Notes: generated by a model not told the origin, from the letters alone. A stretch of DNA of 55,227 nt from Rhodanobacteraceae bacterium (GCA_903970285.1 CAJCHN010000108.1:1-55227); one strand, 5' to 3'. Counted from the stretch's first letter, positions 34,844 through 43,819 are shown. Made by a program: numbers and translations.

Positions 34844-37615
34844 TTAGCGCTTCATCGAGGTGCCGAACGTGACCGTCAGCATGATGCTGCGGCCGGAGTT
34901 GACCGCCACGTTATCGCCACCCGCGATCTGCGTCTGCGACGTCGCCAGGAACGGATTTCCGAAGAGCGAGCCCGGCGCCACCGGGACCGGAGTCGAATTG
35001 TTCGCCAGCGTAATGCCGTTGATGCTGTTGTCGTTGAAGAGGTTGGTGAAGTCGAGGCGGAACTTGGTATTGTTGAACCGGCCGCCGCTGTGAATCGTGT
35101 AGTTCACATACATGTCCGACAGGCTGAACGGATGGATCGTGTAGGCGTCGTGATAGCCGTTCGGGCTGTCGATGTAGTAGGTGCCGATGCGCTTGTTGAA
35201 GAACGCCGCGTCCCAGCTTCCTTTCTGGTACAGAAGCGCCATCGTCTCGATATCGGAGGGCGTCTGCTGTACATCCAGCCCGCTCGGCGTGTTGACGACG
35301 GGCGCCGTCTGGGCGGCGCACGCGGCCAGCGCCGCGGTCGTCGTGCCCAGGCAGGTGGAGGTCAGGCTGCCGCCAGTGTAGACGGCCCGATCGTAGCTGG
35401 CGTTCAGATAAAGGCTCAGGCCGCGCGTCATGTAGACGTTCGCCTCACCTTCGACTCCCTGCGTCACCGATGGCGGTGTCGCGAAGAAGACAGGCTCGCC
35501 GCCGTCCCCTTGCGGCGTTACGGACGAGTAACCGTTGTCGAAGTGAATGTGGTAGTAGTCCGCATCGAAGGTCACATTCTTCAGCTTCAGCACTGTACCC
35601 GTCTGGTACGTGGTGTTCTTCTGCTGGTTGGGCAGGGTCTTGACCGGGGTCGCGCTCCCCGTGGTTCCCTGGTTGAAGTCAAAGACGCTGGAGGGCGGAA
35701 CGATGCTGCCCTCCGCGAACTGTCCATAGACCGACCAGTTATTCTGGAGGCGGTAGTTTGCCGTGACGGAAGGCAGCGTGGCGAAGTAGCTTCCGCCGTT
35801 CGAGATGAAGCTGGCGGGGTTGCCGGATGCCAGCGGTCCGATGGTCTTGCCGTCGTCCGCAAACTGCTGCGTCCCGACCGTGTAGTAGGAGAACTTGACG
35901 CCCGGCGTGATGCTGAGCTTCTTGGTGGCGTGGAACTCGTACTCAGCGAATGGCTGGTAAGAATCGGTCACAAACTTCTCGGCGAAGTTAGGAAGAGCCT
36001 GATCCTTGTAGCCGTTCAATGGGTCGGTCGGATACTGGTGCCGGTTGGTCTTCGCCCACTCGTACCACATGCCCGCGCGCAGAATGCCGAACTTCGACAC
36101 CTGGCTTAGAACGCTGGTTTCGCCGTACTTGCGATAGCTGTTGTACTTATCCACTGCGCACGGCAATTTGCCCTTCACCTGAACGTCGCAAGGCTCGATG
36201 GGAAGTCCGAGGTAGGTGTTCGATCCGTTGATCGTCGTCGCCTCGGTGATCGTTACGGCGTTCGAATACTTCTCTGAGTTATCGTAGTTGTAGGTGTACG
36301 GCTTGATATCCAGCACGAAGTTGTGCCCGAACTCCTTATGCACGCCGACATACTCGAAGTCCGTCGGGACATGGTAGAAGTTGTACTTCGTATCCAGGTA
36401 GAGCAGCGGGTCGGAGCTGTTGGTCAGCAGGAAATTGATGCCCGCGCCGGTGTAGGGCAGGAGCGCCGCGCTGGTCTTGGAGACCGTGCAGCTATACGCG
36501 TTCGTCGCTGAGACACCGTACATCTGGCAGCGCGTCGCCGAGAAGTTCGGCGTATTCGCATCCACCCAGATCACCGCCGAGTACCCGGTCAGCACCGTCT
36601 TCGGATTGATCCTGTATTCGAACTTGAGATCGCCGCCGTTCTGGTTCTGATTGTTCAGCGTCTGCCAGCCATGCGACTGCATATGGTGGATGTCGATGGT
36701 GGTGTTGAACTTCTTGCCGGGACCGAAGCTGCCCGAGTCGTACTGTGCGTCGTACAGGTACGTGTTAAAGGATCCGCCGGAGAAGGTGGCGCGAACGTTC
36801 TGCAGCGGAGACAGATCCTTCGAGAGCAGGTGAATCGATCCGCCGAATGGCGCCGGTCCAATGGTGGAAGCAGTGCCGGGGCTGCGGTCGAAGTCGATGC
36901 CGCCAAGGAACATCGATGGGAAGAACGCCCACGAGTGATGGGTGGGAGTGTTGGTGTCGTAGAACGGGATGCCGTCGAAGTCGATGTCGTAATCGCCATC
37001 GGGAAAGCCGCGGAAGTACGTCTTGCTCTGGCCGAGCCCGATGCCGTCGCTGCTCAGGGTGAACGTGGACGGCGCCATCTGCACCGCTTCGCCGTAGTCC
37101 GCGATCGGCGAAGTGAAGTTGTTGATGAAGGCCTGCGTGATCTCGGTGCGCGCGGAGGTCTCGCCCAGCAGTGCATCCATCGGGGCGAGCGCGGCCGCGA
37201 CCGACCCGGTCGAGTTGGCGTCCACTTCAATGGTGTCGGAGGCGCCGCTGACCGCCAGCGTCAACGCGAGCGGAGCCGCTCCGTCTGCCGCGACCATCAC
37301 CTTCTGCGAGACGGCGGAAAAGCCGGGCGCCACAGCCTGCACCGTGTAGCTTCCGGCAGGAAGACCGGCAAGCGAGAAGCGCCCGGCAGCATCGGAGGTT
37401 GCCGACATGGTCTGACCGGTGGCGTCGTTGTGTACCGTCACGGAGGCGCGTGCGATCATCCCGCCCTTGGCGTCGGCGACCGTGCCGCTGAGCCCCGGAG
37501 CCGCAGTCTGGGCGAAGATCATGGTGGCAGAAAGAGCAAGCGAGCCGGCAGCGGCGACCCGGGCCGCGCGACTCAAGGCCGTCCGGTTGGTAAACGCTGG
37601 TTCAAGAAACTTCAT
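34844..37615 (-). CDS. TonB-dependent outer-membrane receptor with N-terminal CarboxypepD_reg-like domain
   Basis: 923 residues. Signal peptide about 1-36 (ending SATMIFAQ). A beta-sandwich regulatory-like domain (about 42-125; GLSGTVADAKGGMIARASVTV, AGRFSLAGLPAGSYTV) precedes a plug (about 140-290; FGGSIHLLSKDL) and a 22-strand barrel ending in aromatic/basic TFGTSMKR. It imports siderophores, oligosaccharides or similar ligands with TonB energy. The QSKTYFRGFPDGDYDIDFDGIPFYDTN stretch in the plug is typical of TonB receptors. Monocistronic: terminator downstream, long leader region upstream. The neighbouring GH2 gene hints at a glycan, but nothing in the sequence fixes the ligand. Confidence 0.93.
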   Translation of the reverse strand: MKFLEPAFTNRTALSRAARVAAAGSLALSATMIFAQTAAPGLSGTVADAKGGMIARASVTVHNDATGQTMSATSDAAGRFSLAGLPAGSYTVQAVAPGFSAVSQKVMVAADGAAPLALTLAVSGASDTIEVDANSTGSVAAALAPMDALLGETSARTEITQAFINNFTSPIADYGEAVQMAPSTFTLSSDGIGLGQSKTYFRGFPDGDYDIDFDGIPFYDTNTPTHHSWAFFPSMFLGGIDFDRSPGTASTIGPAPFGGSIHLLSKDLSPLQNVRATFSGGSFNTYLYDAQYDSGSFGPGKKFNTTIDIHHMQSHGWQTLNNQNQNGGDLKFEYRINPKTVLTGYSAVIWVDANTPNFSATRCQMYGVSATNAYSCTVSKTSAALLPYTGAGINFLLTNSSDPLLYLDTKYNFYHVPTDFEYVGVHKEFGHNFVLDIKPYTYNYDNSEKYSNAVTITEATTINGSNTYLGLPIEPCDVQVKGKLPCAVDKYNSYRKYGETSVLSQVSKFGILRAGMWYEWAKTNRHQYPTDPLNGYKDQALPNFAEKFVTDSYQPFAEYEFHATKKLSITPGVKFSYYTVGTQQFADDGKTIGPLASGNPASFISNGGSYFATLPSVTANYRLQNNWSVYGQFAEGSIVPPSSVFDFNQGTTGSATPVKTLPNQQKNTTYQTGTVLKLKNVTFDADYYHIHFDNGYSSVTPQGDGGEPVFFATPPSVTQGVEGEANVYMTRGLSLYLNASYDRAVYTGGSLTSTCLGTTTAALAACAAQTAPVVNTPSGLDVQQTPSDIETMALLYQKGSWDAAFFNKRIGTYYIDSPNGYHDAYTIHPFSLSDMYVNYTIHSGGRFNNTKFRLDFTNLFNDNSINGITLANNSTPVPVAPGSLFGNPFLATSQTQIAGGDNVAVNSGRSIMLTVTFGTSMKR

Positions 37616-37959
37616 GATGCGTCCTCTGCTCTGTCATCGAGCGCGTGGTGATGTGCATCCGCGGCAAAGCCGCGCACGGGGTTGTAGCCGCTGGAGCGAA
37701 AGGCTCATGGCGGCGGCGGGTGTAGCAACTCCATTCAGACTCGGAGGGCCGGGGAGGTCGTCGACACGTCGCTGTACTGGCATTGCAAGCTGTAGAGCCA
37801 GCCTGTTTGGGCGTGGGCTCGTACGTCAATGCGGTTTACAGCAAGAACCAGAACTCGTTCGTTCGTCTGCTCGTGCGATACCTAAAGTATGGCGAAGAGG
37901 GACGCGCGGACGAATGAACGAGCCGTGAAAAAACTGTTACAGCACGATGTAAGGCAAGG
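37616..37959. other. Intergenic region upstream of the TonB receptor, no gene
   Basis: 344 bp with no credible coding frame. It should hold the receptor promoter and a long leader, but I cannot identify convincing -35/-10 boxes. The only clear structure is the 14-bp inverted repeat listed separately. Confidence 0.6.
37854..37922. repeat. 14-bp inverted repeat with 41-bp spacer
   Basis: CTCGTTCGTTCGTC (37854-37867) and GACGAATGAACGAG (37909-37922) are reverse complements with one mismatch. The spacer contains the smaller inverted pair ATAC/GTAT around CTAAA. It could be a pair of operator half-sites for looping, or a large RNA hairpin. Confidence 0.5.
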
Positions 37960-37984
37960 AAAAGCCGGGCCTTATGGGCCCGGC
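37960..37984 (-). terminator. Rho-independent terminator of the RND efflux operon
   Basis: GCCGGGCC (37964-37971) and GGCCCGGC (37977-37984) form an 8-bp perfect stem with a 5-nt loop. On the minus strand it is followed by TTTTCC. It lies 26 bp after the efflux pump stop codon. Confidence 0.85.
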
Positions 37985-38009
37985 CGATGCGAACTCCAGG
38001 CAAGCTGAG

Positions 38010-41000
38010 TTAGACAGTCTCCGCCGAGCGCGCGTGAGTCGCCTCACGTTGAGCCGCGGGGGTCTGGCGCTTGAAGCTTTCGAGGAACGACTTGAGCAGC
38101 ACGTACAGCACCGGAATGAAGGCCAGGTTGAGGACCGTGGACAGCAGCATCCCGCCGACCACGGCCGTGCCCACCGAGTGGCGTCCGTTGGCGCCGGCAC
38201 CCGTCGCAAAGTACAGCGGAAGCACCCCCAGGATGAAGGCGAAGGAGGTCATCAGGATCGGCCGCAGGCGAAGTTCAGCCGCCTCGATCGCAGCATCCAT
38301 GATGGTGCGCCCCTGCTCTCGCAACTGCTCCGCAAACTCGACGATCAGGATCGAGTTCTTCGCCGACAGGCCGATCAGCATCACCAGTCCAATCTGCACA
38401 TAGACGTCGTCCACCAGCCCACGTGCTGCCACGAGCCCCAGCGCGCCCAGGATCGCCATCGGGACGGCGAGCAGGATGATGAACGGCAGCGCAAACGATT
38501 CGTACTGGGCGGAGAGCGTGAGATAGACCACAAGCAGGCCCAGTCCGAAGATGATGATCGCCTTGCCGGCAGATTCAACCTCTTCAAGCGCCAGACCGGT
38601 CCAGGAGAAAGTCATCCCCTGCAGCTTGTTCTTCTCGAACAGCTTCTGCATGGCGTCGAGCGCTTGGCCCGACGAGAGTCCCGGGGCCCCGGAACCGTCA
38701 ATCTCTGCCGAACGGAAAAGATCGTAGTGGTAGATCACCTGGGGTCCGCTGGTTGTTGTCAGTGCGACCAGGTTGTCCAGCGGCACCATGGAACCCGAGT
38801 TGGATCGCACGTAAAACTGACGCAGATCCTCGCCATTCCGCCGGTACTGCGAATCCGCCTGGACGTACACGCGGTACGAGCGGTTGTTGAAGTCGAAGTC
38901 GTTCACGTAGGTAGACCCCATGAAGGTCTGGAGCGCGGCGGAGATCTGCGTGAGCGGAACTCCGATGGCTTCCGCTTTTTCGCGATCGATCGAGACCGCC
39001 AGTTGGGGATCGTTCGAGGTGAAAGGCGAGTAGAGTCCGATCACCGGCGATCCGGGTGCCCGGGACGAGGCGACCATCTGCTTCACCACGCGATCGATGT
39101 CGGCGAAGGTGTTGCGGCCGTTATCCTGCACTTCAAACTGGAAGCCGCCCACCGACCCGATGCCCTGGATAGCCGGCGGCTCGAAGGCCGCCACAATGCC
39201 ACCGGGAACAGCGAAGAGCTTGGGCGCGACCCGGCGCACGATCTCGGCCTGGGTGTGCCCTTTGCCCTGCTTGGTCCGATCGTCCACGGGCTTCAGCGGA
39301 GCGAAGATGAGACCGGCATTCGGCGTCGATCCCCCCGAGAGCGAGAAACCCATGACGGAGAACGTGCCATAAACGTCAGGCTCCTGCAGGATGATCTTGG
39401 ACGCCTTGTCGGCGACATCCGTGGTGTAGGCCAGAGAAGCACCCGGCGGAGTCTGCACGATGCACAGGAAGTAGCCCTGGTCTTCGCTGGGGACGAACGC
39501 GGTCGGGACATGCTGGTACATGTAGACGGTGGCGGCGAGGCCGGCGATAAAGAGCAGGACCATGACTGTCTTCAACCGCATGACCAGCAGCGTGACCGTC
39601 TTCGCATACCAGCGGCCGAGCGCCTTGATTCCCTCGTCGATCCACTTCAGCAGACCGCCATGGTGCTGCTCTTCGCGCAGCAGGATCGCCGCCAGCGCGG
39701 GCGAAAGCGTCAGCGCATTGAACGCAGAGATGGCAATCGCAAAGGCGATCGTCAGTGAAAACTGCTTGTACAGAATGCCGGTCGTGCCGGGGAAGAAGCT
39801 GACCGGCACGAACACCGAGATCAGCACGAGCGAGGTAGCGATGACAGCGCTGGTCACCTCGCCCATGGCCACGCTGGTGGCGTGGTGCGGGTCACGATCG
39901 CCTTCACCGATGTGGCGCTGCACGTTTTCAATCACGACGATGGCGTCGTCCACCACCAGGCCGGTCGCCAGCGTAATGCCGAAGAGCGTCAGCGAGTTGA
40001 TGGAGAAGCCAAAAATCTTGACGAACAGGAAGGTGCCGATGAGCGAGACCGGGATCGTTACCGCCGGGATGATGGTCGCGCGCCAGTCCTGCAGGAAGAG
40101 GAAGATGACGATGATGACGATCACGATCGCCTCGATCAGCGTCACCAGAACCTCGTGAATCGAGTCAGAAACGGACTGGGTGGTGTCCACGGCGATGGCA
40201 TAGGCCAGACCCGGGGGGAAGTTCTTCTTCAGCTCCAGCAGCACGGCGCGGCAGCGCTTGGCCACGTCGAGCGCATTGGCATTGGCAAGCTGCTGGATAC
40301 CGATTCCGACCGCATCGCCGCCGGAGAACTTGAGCGACGTCGCGTAGCTTTCGGCGCCCACCTCCGCGCGGCCCACGTCTTTCAACTGGACCAGCCCCGC
40401 GCCCGCGGTGGTCGATCCGGGCTGGTTCTTCAGGATGATGTTCTCGAACTGCCGCGGATCGGAAAGACGTCCAACCACGCGCACAGCCATCTGGTAGTTC
40501 TGCCTGCCATTGTTGGGCGGCGAGCCAAGCTGCCCAGCCGGAATCTCAACGTTCTGCTCCTGCAGGGCGTTGGTCACATCGAGCGCGGTCAGCCCGCGCG
40601 CCGCCAGCTTCGCCGGATCGAGCCACACCCGCATGGCGTACTTGCGCTCGCCGAAGACCTGCACATCGCCCACGCCCGGCACGCGCTTCAACGCATCCTT
40701 GATGTAGACGTCGATGTAGTTCGAGACAAACTCATCGGAGAGCGTGTGATCGGGCGAGGTGAAGCCGCCGACCAGGACGAAGTTCGAGTTGGCCTTGGTA
40801 ATCGTGATGCCGGTATTGTTGACCGCCGCCGGCAGTCGTCCGGAGGCCGACGAGACGCGGTTTTGCACGTCCACCGCGGCGATGTTGAGGTCGTAGCCGG
40901 TGTTGAAGGTCACCGTGATCGCCGAGGTTCCGTCGTTCGCGGACACCGATGAGATGTAGCGCATGCCTTCGACGCCGTTGATCGACTGCTCCAGCGGAAT

Positions 41001-41186
41001 GGTGACCGCCGACTCGACGATGGCGGCGTTCGCGCCTACATAGTTCGAGGTAACCACGACCTGCGGCGGCGCAAGTTGCGGATACTGCGCGATCGGCAGG
41101 CTGGGAATCGACACCGCGCCAGCCAGAATGATCAGAAGCGCGCTGACGGTCGCGAATACCGGACGGCGGATGAAGAAGTCAACCAA
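38010..41186 (-). CDS. RND multidrug efflux transporter (AcrB/MexB, HAE1 family)
   Basis: 1058 residues, the full AcrB size. N-terminus MVDFFIRRPVFATVSALLI and PLAQYP-like PIAQYPQLAPP are diagnostic. The proton-relay Asp pair is in GLVVDDAIVVIENV and the Lys in GLSAKNSILIVEFAEQL. Twelve helices and two large periplasmic loops are apparent. It pumps hydrophobic drugs, dyes or solvents from the periplasm/inner membrane using the proton gradient, with the adaptor encoded just upstream (64 bp) and an outer-membrane TolC-type channel that is not encoded in this window. Confidence 0.97.
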   Translation of the reverse strand: MVDFFIRRPVFATVSALLIILAGAVSIPSLPIAQYPQLAPPQVVVTSNYVGANAAIVESAVTIPLEQSINGVEGMRYISSVSANDGTSAITVTFNTGYDLNIAAVDVQNRVSSASGRLPAAVNNTGITITKANSNFVLVGGFTSPDHTLSDEFVSNYIDVYIKDALKRVPGVGDVQVFGERKYAMRVWLDPAKLAARGLTALDVTNALQEQNVEIPAGQLGSPPNNGRQNYQMAVRVVGRLSDPRQFENIILKNQPGSTTAGAGLVQLKDVGRAEVGAESYATSLKFSGGDAVGIGIQQLANANALDVAKRCRAVLLELKKNFPPGLAYAIAVDTTQSVSDSIHEVLVTLIEAIVIVIIVIFLFLQDWRATIIPAVTIPVSLIGTFLFVKIFGFSINSLTLFGITLATGLVVDDAIVVIENVQRHIGEGDRDPHHATSVAMGEVTSAVIATSLVLISVFVPVSFFPGTTGILYKQFSLTIAFAIAISAFNALTLSPALAAILLREEQHHGGLLKWIDEGIKALGRWYAKTVTLLVMRLKTVMVLLFIAGLAATVYMYQHVPTAFVPSEDQGYFLCIVQTPPGASLAYTTDVADKASKIILQEPDVYGTFSVMGFSLSGGSTPNAGLIFAPLKPVDDRTKQGKGHTQAEIVRRVAPKLFAVPGGIVAAFEPPAIQGIGSVGGFQFEVQDNGRNTFADIDRVVKQMVASSRAPGSPVIGLYSPFTSNDPQLAVSIDREKAEAIGVPLTQISAALQTFMGSTYVNDFDFNNRSYRVYVQADSQYRRNGEDLRQFYVRSNSGSMVPLDNLVALTTTSGPQVIYHYDLFRSAEIDGSGAPGLSSGQALDAMQKLFEKNKLQGMTFSWTGLALEEVESAGKAIIIFGLGLLVVYLTLSAQYESFALPFIILLAVPMAILGALGLVAARGLVDDVYVQIGLVMLIGLSAKNSILIVEFAEQLREQGRTIMDAAIEAAELRLRPILMTSFAFILGVLPLYFATGAGANGRHSVGTAVVGGMLLSTVLNLAFIPVLYVLLKSFLESFKRQTPAAQREATHARSAETV

Positions 41187-41250
41187 GCTGAAACCCTCGT
41201 TCCCTAATCGTGCAACGGTCCGCCGTCGGGCGAACTGGTGCCGTTTGCTT

Positions 41251-42369
41251 CTAGCTCTTGCCCGCGGCCGGCGGCGGACCCGCCAGCGGCATCACCGGCG
41301 CGCCTTCGCCAATCATCTGCAGACCGGACTCGATCACCCGGTCCCCGGGGTTCAATCCTGCCAGAACCGGGTAGCTGTTGCCATCCACATCGCCGAGTTT
41401 CACCGGTACCTGGTGGGCCACAAATCCATTCGCGAACGGCCCGGAGCCCTTCACCGCGACAAAAACGAACGGCTGTCCACCCACCATGGAGACGGCCAGC
41501 ACCGGCACCGTCGGACGCGGAGTCGAACTCCAGGTGACCCGGGCGTTGACCACCTGCTCGTTCCGCACCGAGCCCGGAGGAATCTCCGCCTTGGCCAGGA
41601 TCCCTTGAATGCCGTTATCCACCTGCGGCGACAGAAACGAGATCGAGGTGTGCGCCAGCACGTCGCCCGCGGTGTCGAGTATGTCCACCGGCAGCCCAAT
41701 CCGAACCGACGCGGAACGCTCGGTCGGAATATAGATATACGCTTCCAGCCCGGAGTTCTCGTCGAGCGTGGTCAGGATCGTCGACGGCGTAACATAGTCA
41801 CCCTGGTGCACCGGGATGTCTCCCACGATTCCGGAGAACGGCGCGCGAATCTGGTAGTAGGCGAGCTGCTGCTTCTGCGTGGTGGTCCCGGCCTGGCTCG
41901 CCAGATAAGCACCTTTCGCCGCTTCGAAGTTGCCGACCGCGGTATCGTAGGCCTGCTTGGAAGTGATGCCCGCCTCGAACAGCTTCTTCTGCCGTTCGAC
42001 TTCACCCTTGTTGAATTCGTAGGTGGCCTGGGCCTGTGCCTGCGAGCCCGCCTGCTGCTCGACGGTGGCTACCTGCTTCAGCGGATCGATCTGCATCAGC
42101 AACTCACCCTGCTTGACCATCTGCCCGCTGGTAACGAAAATCCTGGTCAGGTTGCCATCCACCTGCGGCTGCATGGTGGCGGAGCGGCGGCTCTTCACGG
42201 TTGCAACATAGGTATCGCTGGTCGGCACCGGGGAGAGGGAAACCGGCGCGACCATCACCGGAAGCGCCTGCGGCGCGGCTGCCGGCGGAGCCGCGTGGTG
42301 GCAGCCGGACAGCACAAAAACCACTGCCAGCCCGGAGGTCAGCGCTCCGGCCCTCCAACGTTTTGCCAA
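41251..42369 (-). CDS. RND efflux periplasmic adaptor lipoprotein (AcrA/MexA type)
   Basis: 372 residues if started at TTG 42369, preferred because GAGG lies about 8 nt upstream and it gives a compact lipoprotein signal (AKRWRAGALTSGLAVVFVLSGC). ATG 42411 would add 14 acidic residues ahead of the signal. Lipoyl-type half motifs (QPQVDGNLTRIFVTSGQMVKQG and IRAPFSGIVGDIPVHQGDYV) flank an alpha-hairpin (EQQAGSQAQAQATYEFNKG). A beta-barrel and a membrane-proximal domain follow. It bridges the AcrB-like pump to an outer-membrane channel. Confidence 0.93.
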   Translation of the reverse strand: MAKRWRAGALTSGLAVVFVLSGCHHAAPPAAAPQALPVMVAPVSLSPVPTSDTYVATVKSRRSATMQPQVDGNLTRIFVTSGQMVKQGELLMQIDPLKQVATVEQQAGSQAQAQATYEFNKGEVERQKKLFEAGITSKQAYDTAVGNFEAAKGAYLASQAGTTTQKQQLAYYQIRAPFSGIVGDIPVHQGDYVTPSTILTTLDENSGLEAYIYIPTERSASVRIGLPVDILDTAGDVLAHTSISFLSPQVDNGIQGILAKAEIPPGSVRNEQVVNARVTWSSTPRPTVPVLAVSMVGGQPFVFVAVKGSGPFANGFVAHQVPVKLGDVDGNSYPVLAGLNPGDRVIESGLQMIGEGAPVMPLAGPPPAAGKS

Positions 42370-42459
42370 GATGTTGTCCTCGCTCGCCAGTCCTGTCATT
42401 TCTTCGGTCATTGCGTCACTTTCGCCCGCGCAGTCCTCGCAGGGTCTTCCCTTTGCTGT

Positions 42460-42473
42460 GAATGAATTCATTC
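42460..42473. promoter_or_regulatory. 14-bp perfect palindrome upstream of the efflux operon
   Basis: GAATGAATTCATTC is a perfect palindrome located 91 bp before the preferred adaptor start. Its ATGAAT-type half sites resemble operators of TetR/AcrR repressors that control RND pumps. No tetR-like gene is adjacent, so the regulator would act in trans. Confidence 0.5.
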
Positions 42474-42570
42474 CCTTAGATGAGCATGACGGAGAGAGGA
42501 TGCGAAAGAAGGATTTTTCGGGCGCCGGGTCGCGCAACACCCCCGCCTTTGGCGTCCCTCGGCCGTCCCT

Positions 42571-42599
42571 TTGACAGCCCCGGACAACTTCAGTAGCCT
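42571..42599 (+). promoter_or_regulatory. Promoter of tRNA-Glu
   Basis: TTGACA (42571-42576) and TAGCCT (42594-42599) are separated by exactly 17 bp. The -10 box ends 53 bp before the mature tRNA 5' end, leaving a short 5' leader for processing by RNase P. Confidence 0.65.
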
Positions 42600-42652
42600 C
42601 AGAAAGGCGGCATCTCGCAGCGTGGGGCTGCCATGTTCTGATCCGCCATCGC

Positions 42653-42728
42653 GTCCCCGTCGTCCAGAGGCCTAGGACACCGCCCTTTCACGGCGATGAC
42701 ACGGGTTCGAATCCCGTCGGGGACGCCA
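42653..42728 (+). tRNA. tRNA-Glu (anticodon TTC)
   Basis: 76 nt including an encoded CCA. Acceptor stem GTCCCCG/CGGGGAC, D-arm with CCTAGG, anticodon loop CTTTCAC giving TTC, and T-arm with GGGTTCGAATCCC. The 3' end serves as an integration site: its last 16 bases plus one are repeated at 43820. Confidence 0.97.
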
Positions 42729-42729
42729 A
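42713..42729. repeat. attL-like 17-bp direct repeat in the tRNA-Glu 3' end
   Basis: CCCGTCGGGGACGCCAA is identical to 43820-43836. It covers the T-arm 3' strand, acceptor stem and CCA, a standard crossover segment for tRNA-targeting tyrosine recombinases. Just inside the element, GGTGACTC occurs twice (42776-42783, 42787-42794) with an 11-bp period, which may be integrase arm-type sites. Confidence 0.75.
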
Positions 42730-42850
42730 TATTTTCAGCAACTTAGAGAACTCCCTCACTACATAATTGAATTCCGGTGACTCTGTGGTGACTCATGAAC
42801 CGCGTCCGCGGCGGTACGAGACCCCCGTCTAGTGGTCAGTTTGAATGTGG

Positions 42851-42856
42851 TATGCT
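42851..42856 (+). promoter_or_regulatory. Possible -10 box for the two-gene cassette
   Basis: TATGCT ends 9 nt before the ATG at 42866, so the message would be nearly leaderless. No convincing -35 is visible. Confidence 0.3.
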
Positions 42857-42865
42857 TTTTCGCGT

Positions 42866-43114
42866 ATGGCTCTTGATACCGAACTCGCAACGTTCGCAAA
42901 GATGAGGGATGAACTCGTCGCATCCCACAAGGGCAAATTTGCACTCATTCATCGCGAGGATTTTCTCGGATCGTTCGATAACGCCGAGAATGCATATAGG
43001 GATGGCTTGGCAAGGTTTGGACGAGATCCGTTTCTCGTAAAGTTGATAGGGGAACAAGAGGAGACTTACCAAAATTTTGCTCTCTCGTCTGGGCTTATGC
43101 ATGCCCGTATTTGA
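42866..43114 (+). CDS. Small hypothetical protein (82 aa), DUF5678-like, partner of the retropepsin-like gene
   Basis: 82 residues from ATG 42866; ATG 42845 would add seven residues but overlaps the likely -10 box. The pattern ELVASHKGKFALIHREDFLGSFDNAENAYRDGLARFGRDPFLVKLI resembles short DUF5678-like proteins (Lys-Gly-Lys-phe, then FDNAENAY). No membrane segment. The stop lies inside the next gene (14-nt overlap), so translation is coupled. Base composition is visibly more AT-rich than neighbours, which fits acquired DNA between the att-like repeats. Function unknown. Confidence 0.65.
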   Translation: MALDTELATFAKMRDELVASHKGKFALIHREDFLGSFDNAENAYRDGLARFGRDPFLVKLIGEQEETYQNFALSSGLMHARI

Positions 43115-43574
43115 GTTTATCTTCTTGACCCCAGCACCTGATTTTGCCGGAACCCTCATGGGGGATGGACCATTGATCCCTGTCGAGGTAAGCATGCCTA
43201 CTGCTTTACAGGAGTGGTGCGCTAAAAACTCTGTTCCCATCCCGGCTCCAGTGTCTGGCTATGCAATGGTCGACACCGGGGCTTCGATTTCTGGGATACA
43301 TGAAGACATTTTGACCAGCCTAAGTATCGTTCCGCTGGATTCGATTCCGCTCTCCACTCCAAGTGGTTCATCGAGAACGTTCATCTACCCCACTCAAGTA
43401 TCGTTTCCTGCGCTCCAGGTCCAGGGGTACTCGATGAGTCGTGTTGCTGGGTTTCAACTCGACTGGACGACAAACGATGGCAAGAGGGTCATTATGCTTC
43501 TAGGGCGTGACCTTCTGTCCCAATTCTTGCTTGTGTATAACGGCAAAACCAACACTGTAACGCTAGCCTATTAG
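43101..43574 (+). CDS. Retropepsin-like aspartic protease domain protein
   Basis: 157 residues from ATG 43101. One aspartyl-protease lobe is recognisable: AMVDTGASISGI supplies the D-T-G catalytic motif near residue 57, followed by TPSGSSRTFIYPTQVSFPALQ and the closing MLLGRDLLSQFLLVYNG, the ILGRD-type motif of retropepsins. A single lobe would need to dimerise. No signal peptide is seen, so it may be cytoplasmic. It overlaps the preceding small gene by 14 nt. This pair looks like the cargo of the tRNA-Glu element. Its natural substrate is unknown; the small partner protein is one candidate. Confidence 0.72.
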   Translation: MPVFEFIFLTPAPDFAGTLMGDGPLIPVEVSMPTALQEWCAKNSVPIPAPVSGYAMVDTGASISGIHEDILTSLSIVPLDSIPLSTPSGSSRTFIYPTQVSFPALQVQGYSMSRVAGFQLDWTTNDGKRVIMLLGRDLLSQFLLVYNGKTNTVTLAY

Positions 43575-43600
43575 TGGGTCTTTCCGGGCTGCCGCGCAAA

Positions 43601-43819
43601 TTATGAAGCCGCTGGGAGCATCGCGCCCATGATTCCGTCTAGCTTGCCCACGGCGCTTGCCACGTAGTCCCGGGACAGGTGGGCATAACGTTGGGTCATG
43701 CGGGGCATCTTGTGTCCGAGGATTTGTCCCACCCCGTAGAGGTCTACCCCTTGCTGCACCATCCACGACGCGGCGGTATGTCGCAACGTGTGGAAGCTGG
43801 CGTCGGGGTTGCCGAGACG
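43601..43819 (-). pseudogene. Tyrosine recombinase (integrase), C-terminal remnant
   Basis: About 70 codons on the minus strand ending at TAA 43601. They encode the HxxR box (FHTLRHTAASWM), the second His (GVGQILGHKM) and the nucleophile region (MTQRYAHLS) of phage-type integrases. The N-terminal and first catalytic Arg regions are absent. The recognisable homology stops at the 17-bp att-like repeat (43820-43836). The frame stays open beyond it but reads as unrelated sequence. The element is therefore unlikely to be self-mobile. Confidence 0.8.

Noticed and set aside
37974-39758. 594-codon frame opposite the RND pump gene
   Set aside because: Same shadow effect; the pump reads through with all AcrB motifs.
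38010-42369. Complete tripartite efflux operon including an outer-membrane channel
   Set aside because: No TolC/OprM-type gene lies on either side; only pump and adaptor are encoded.
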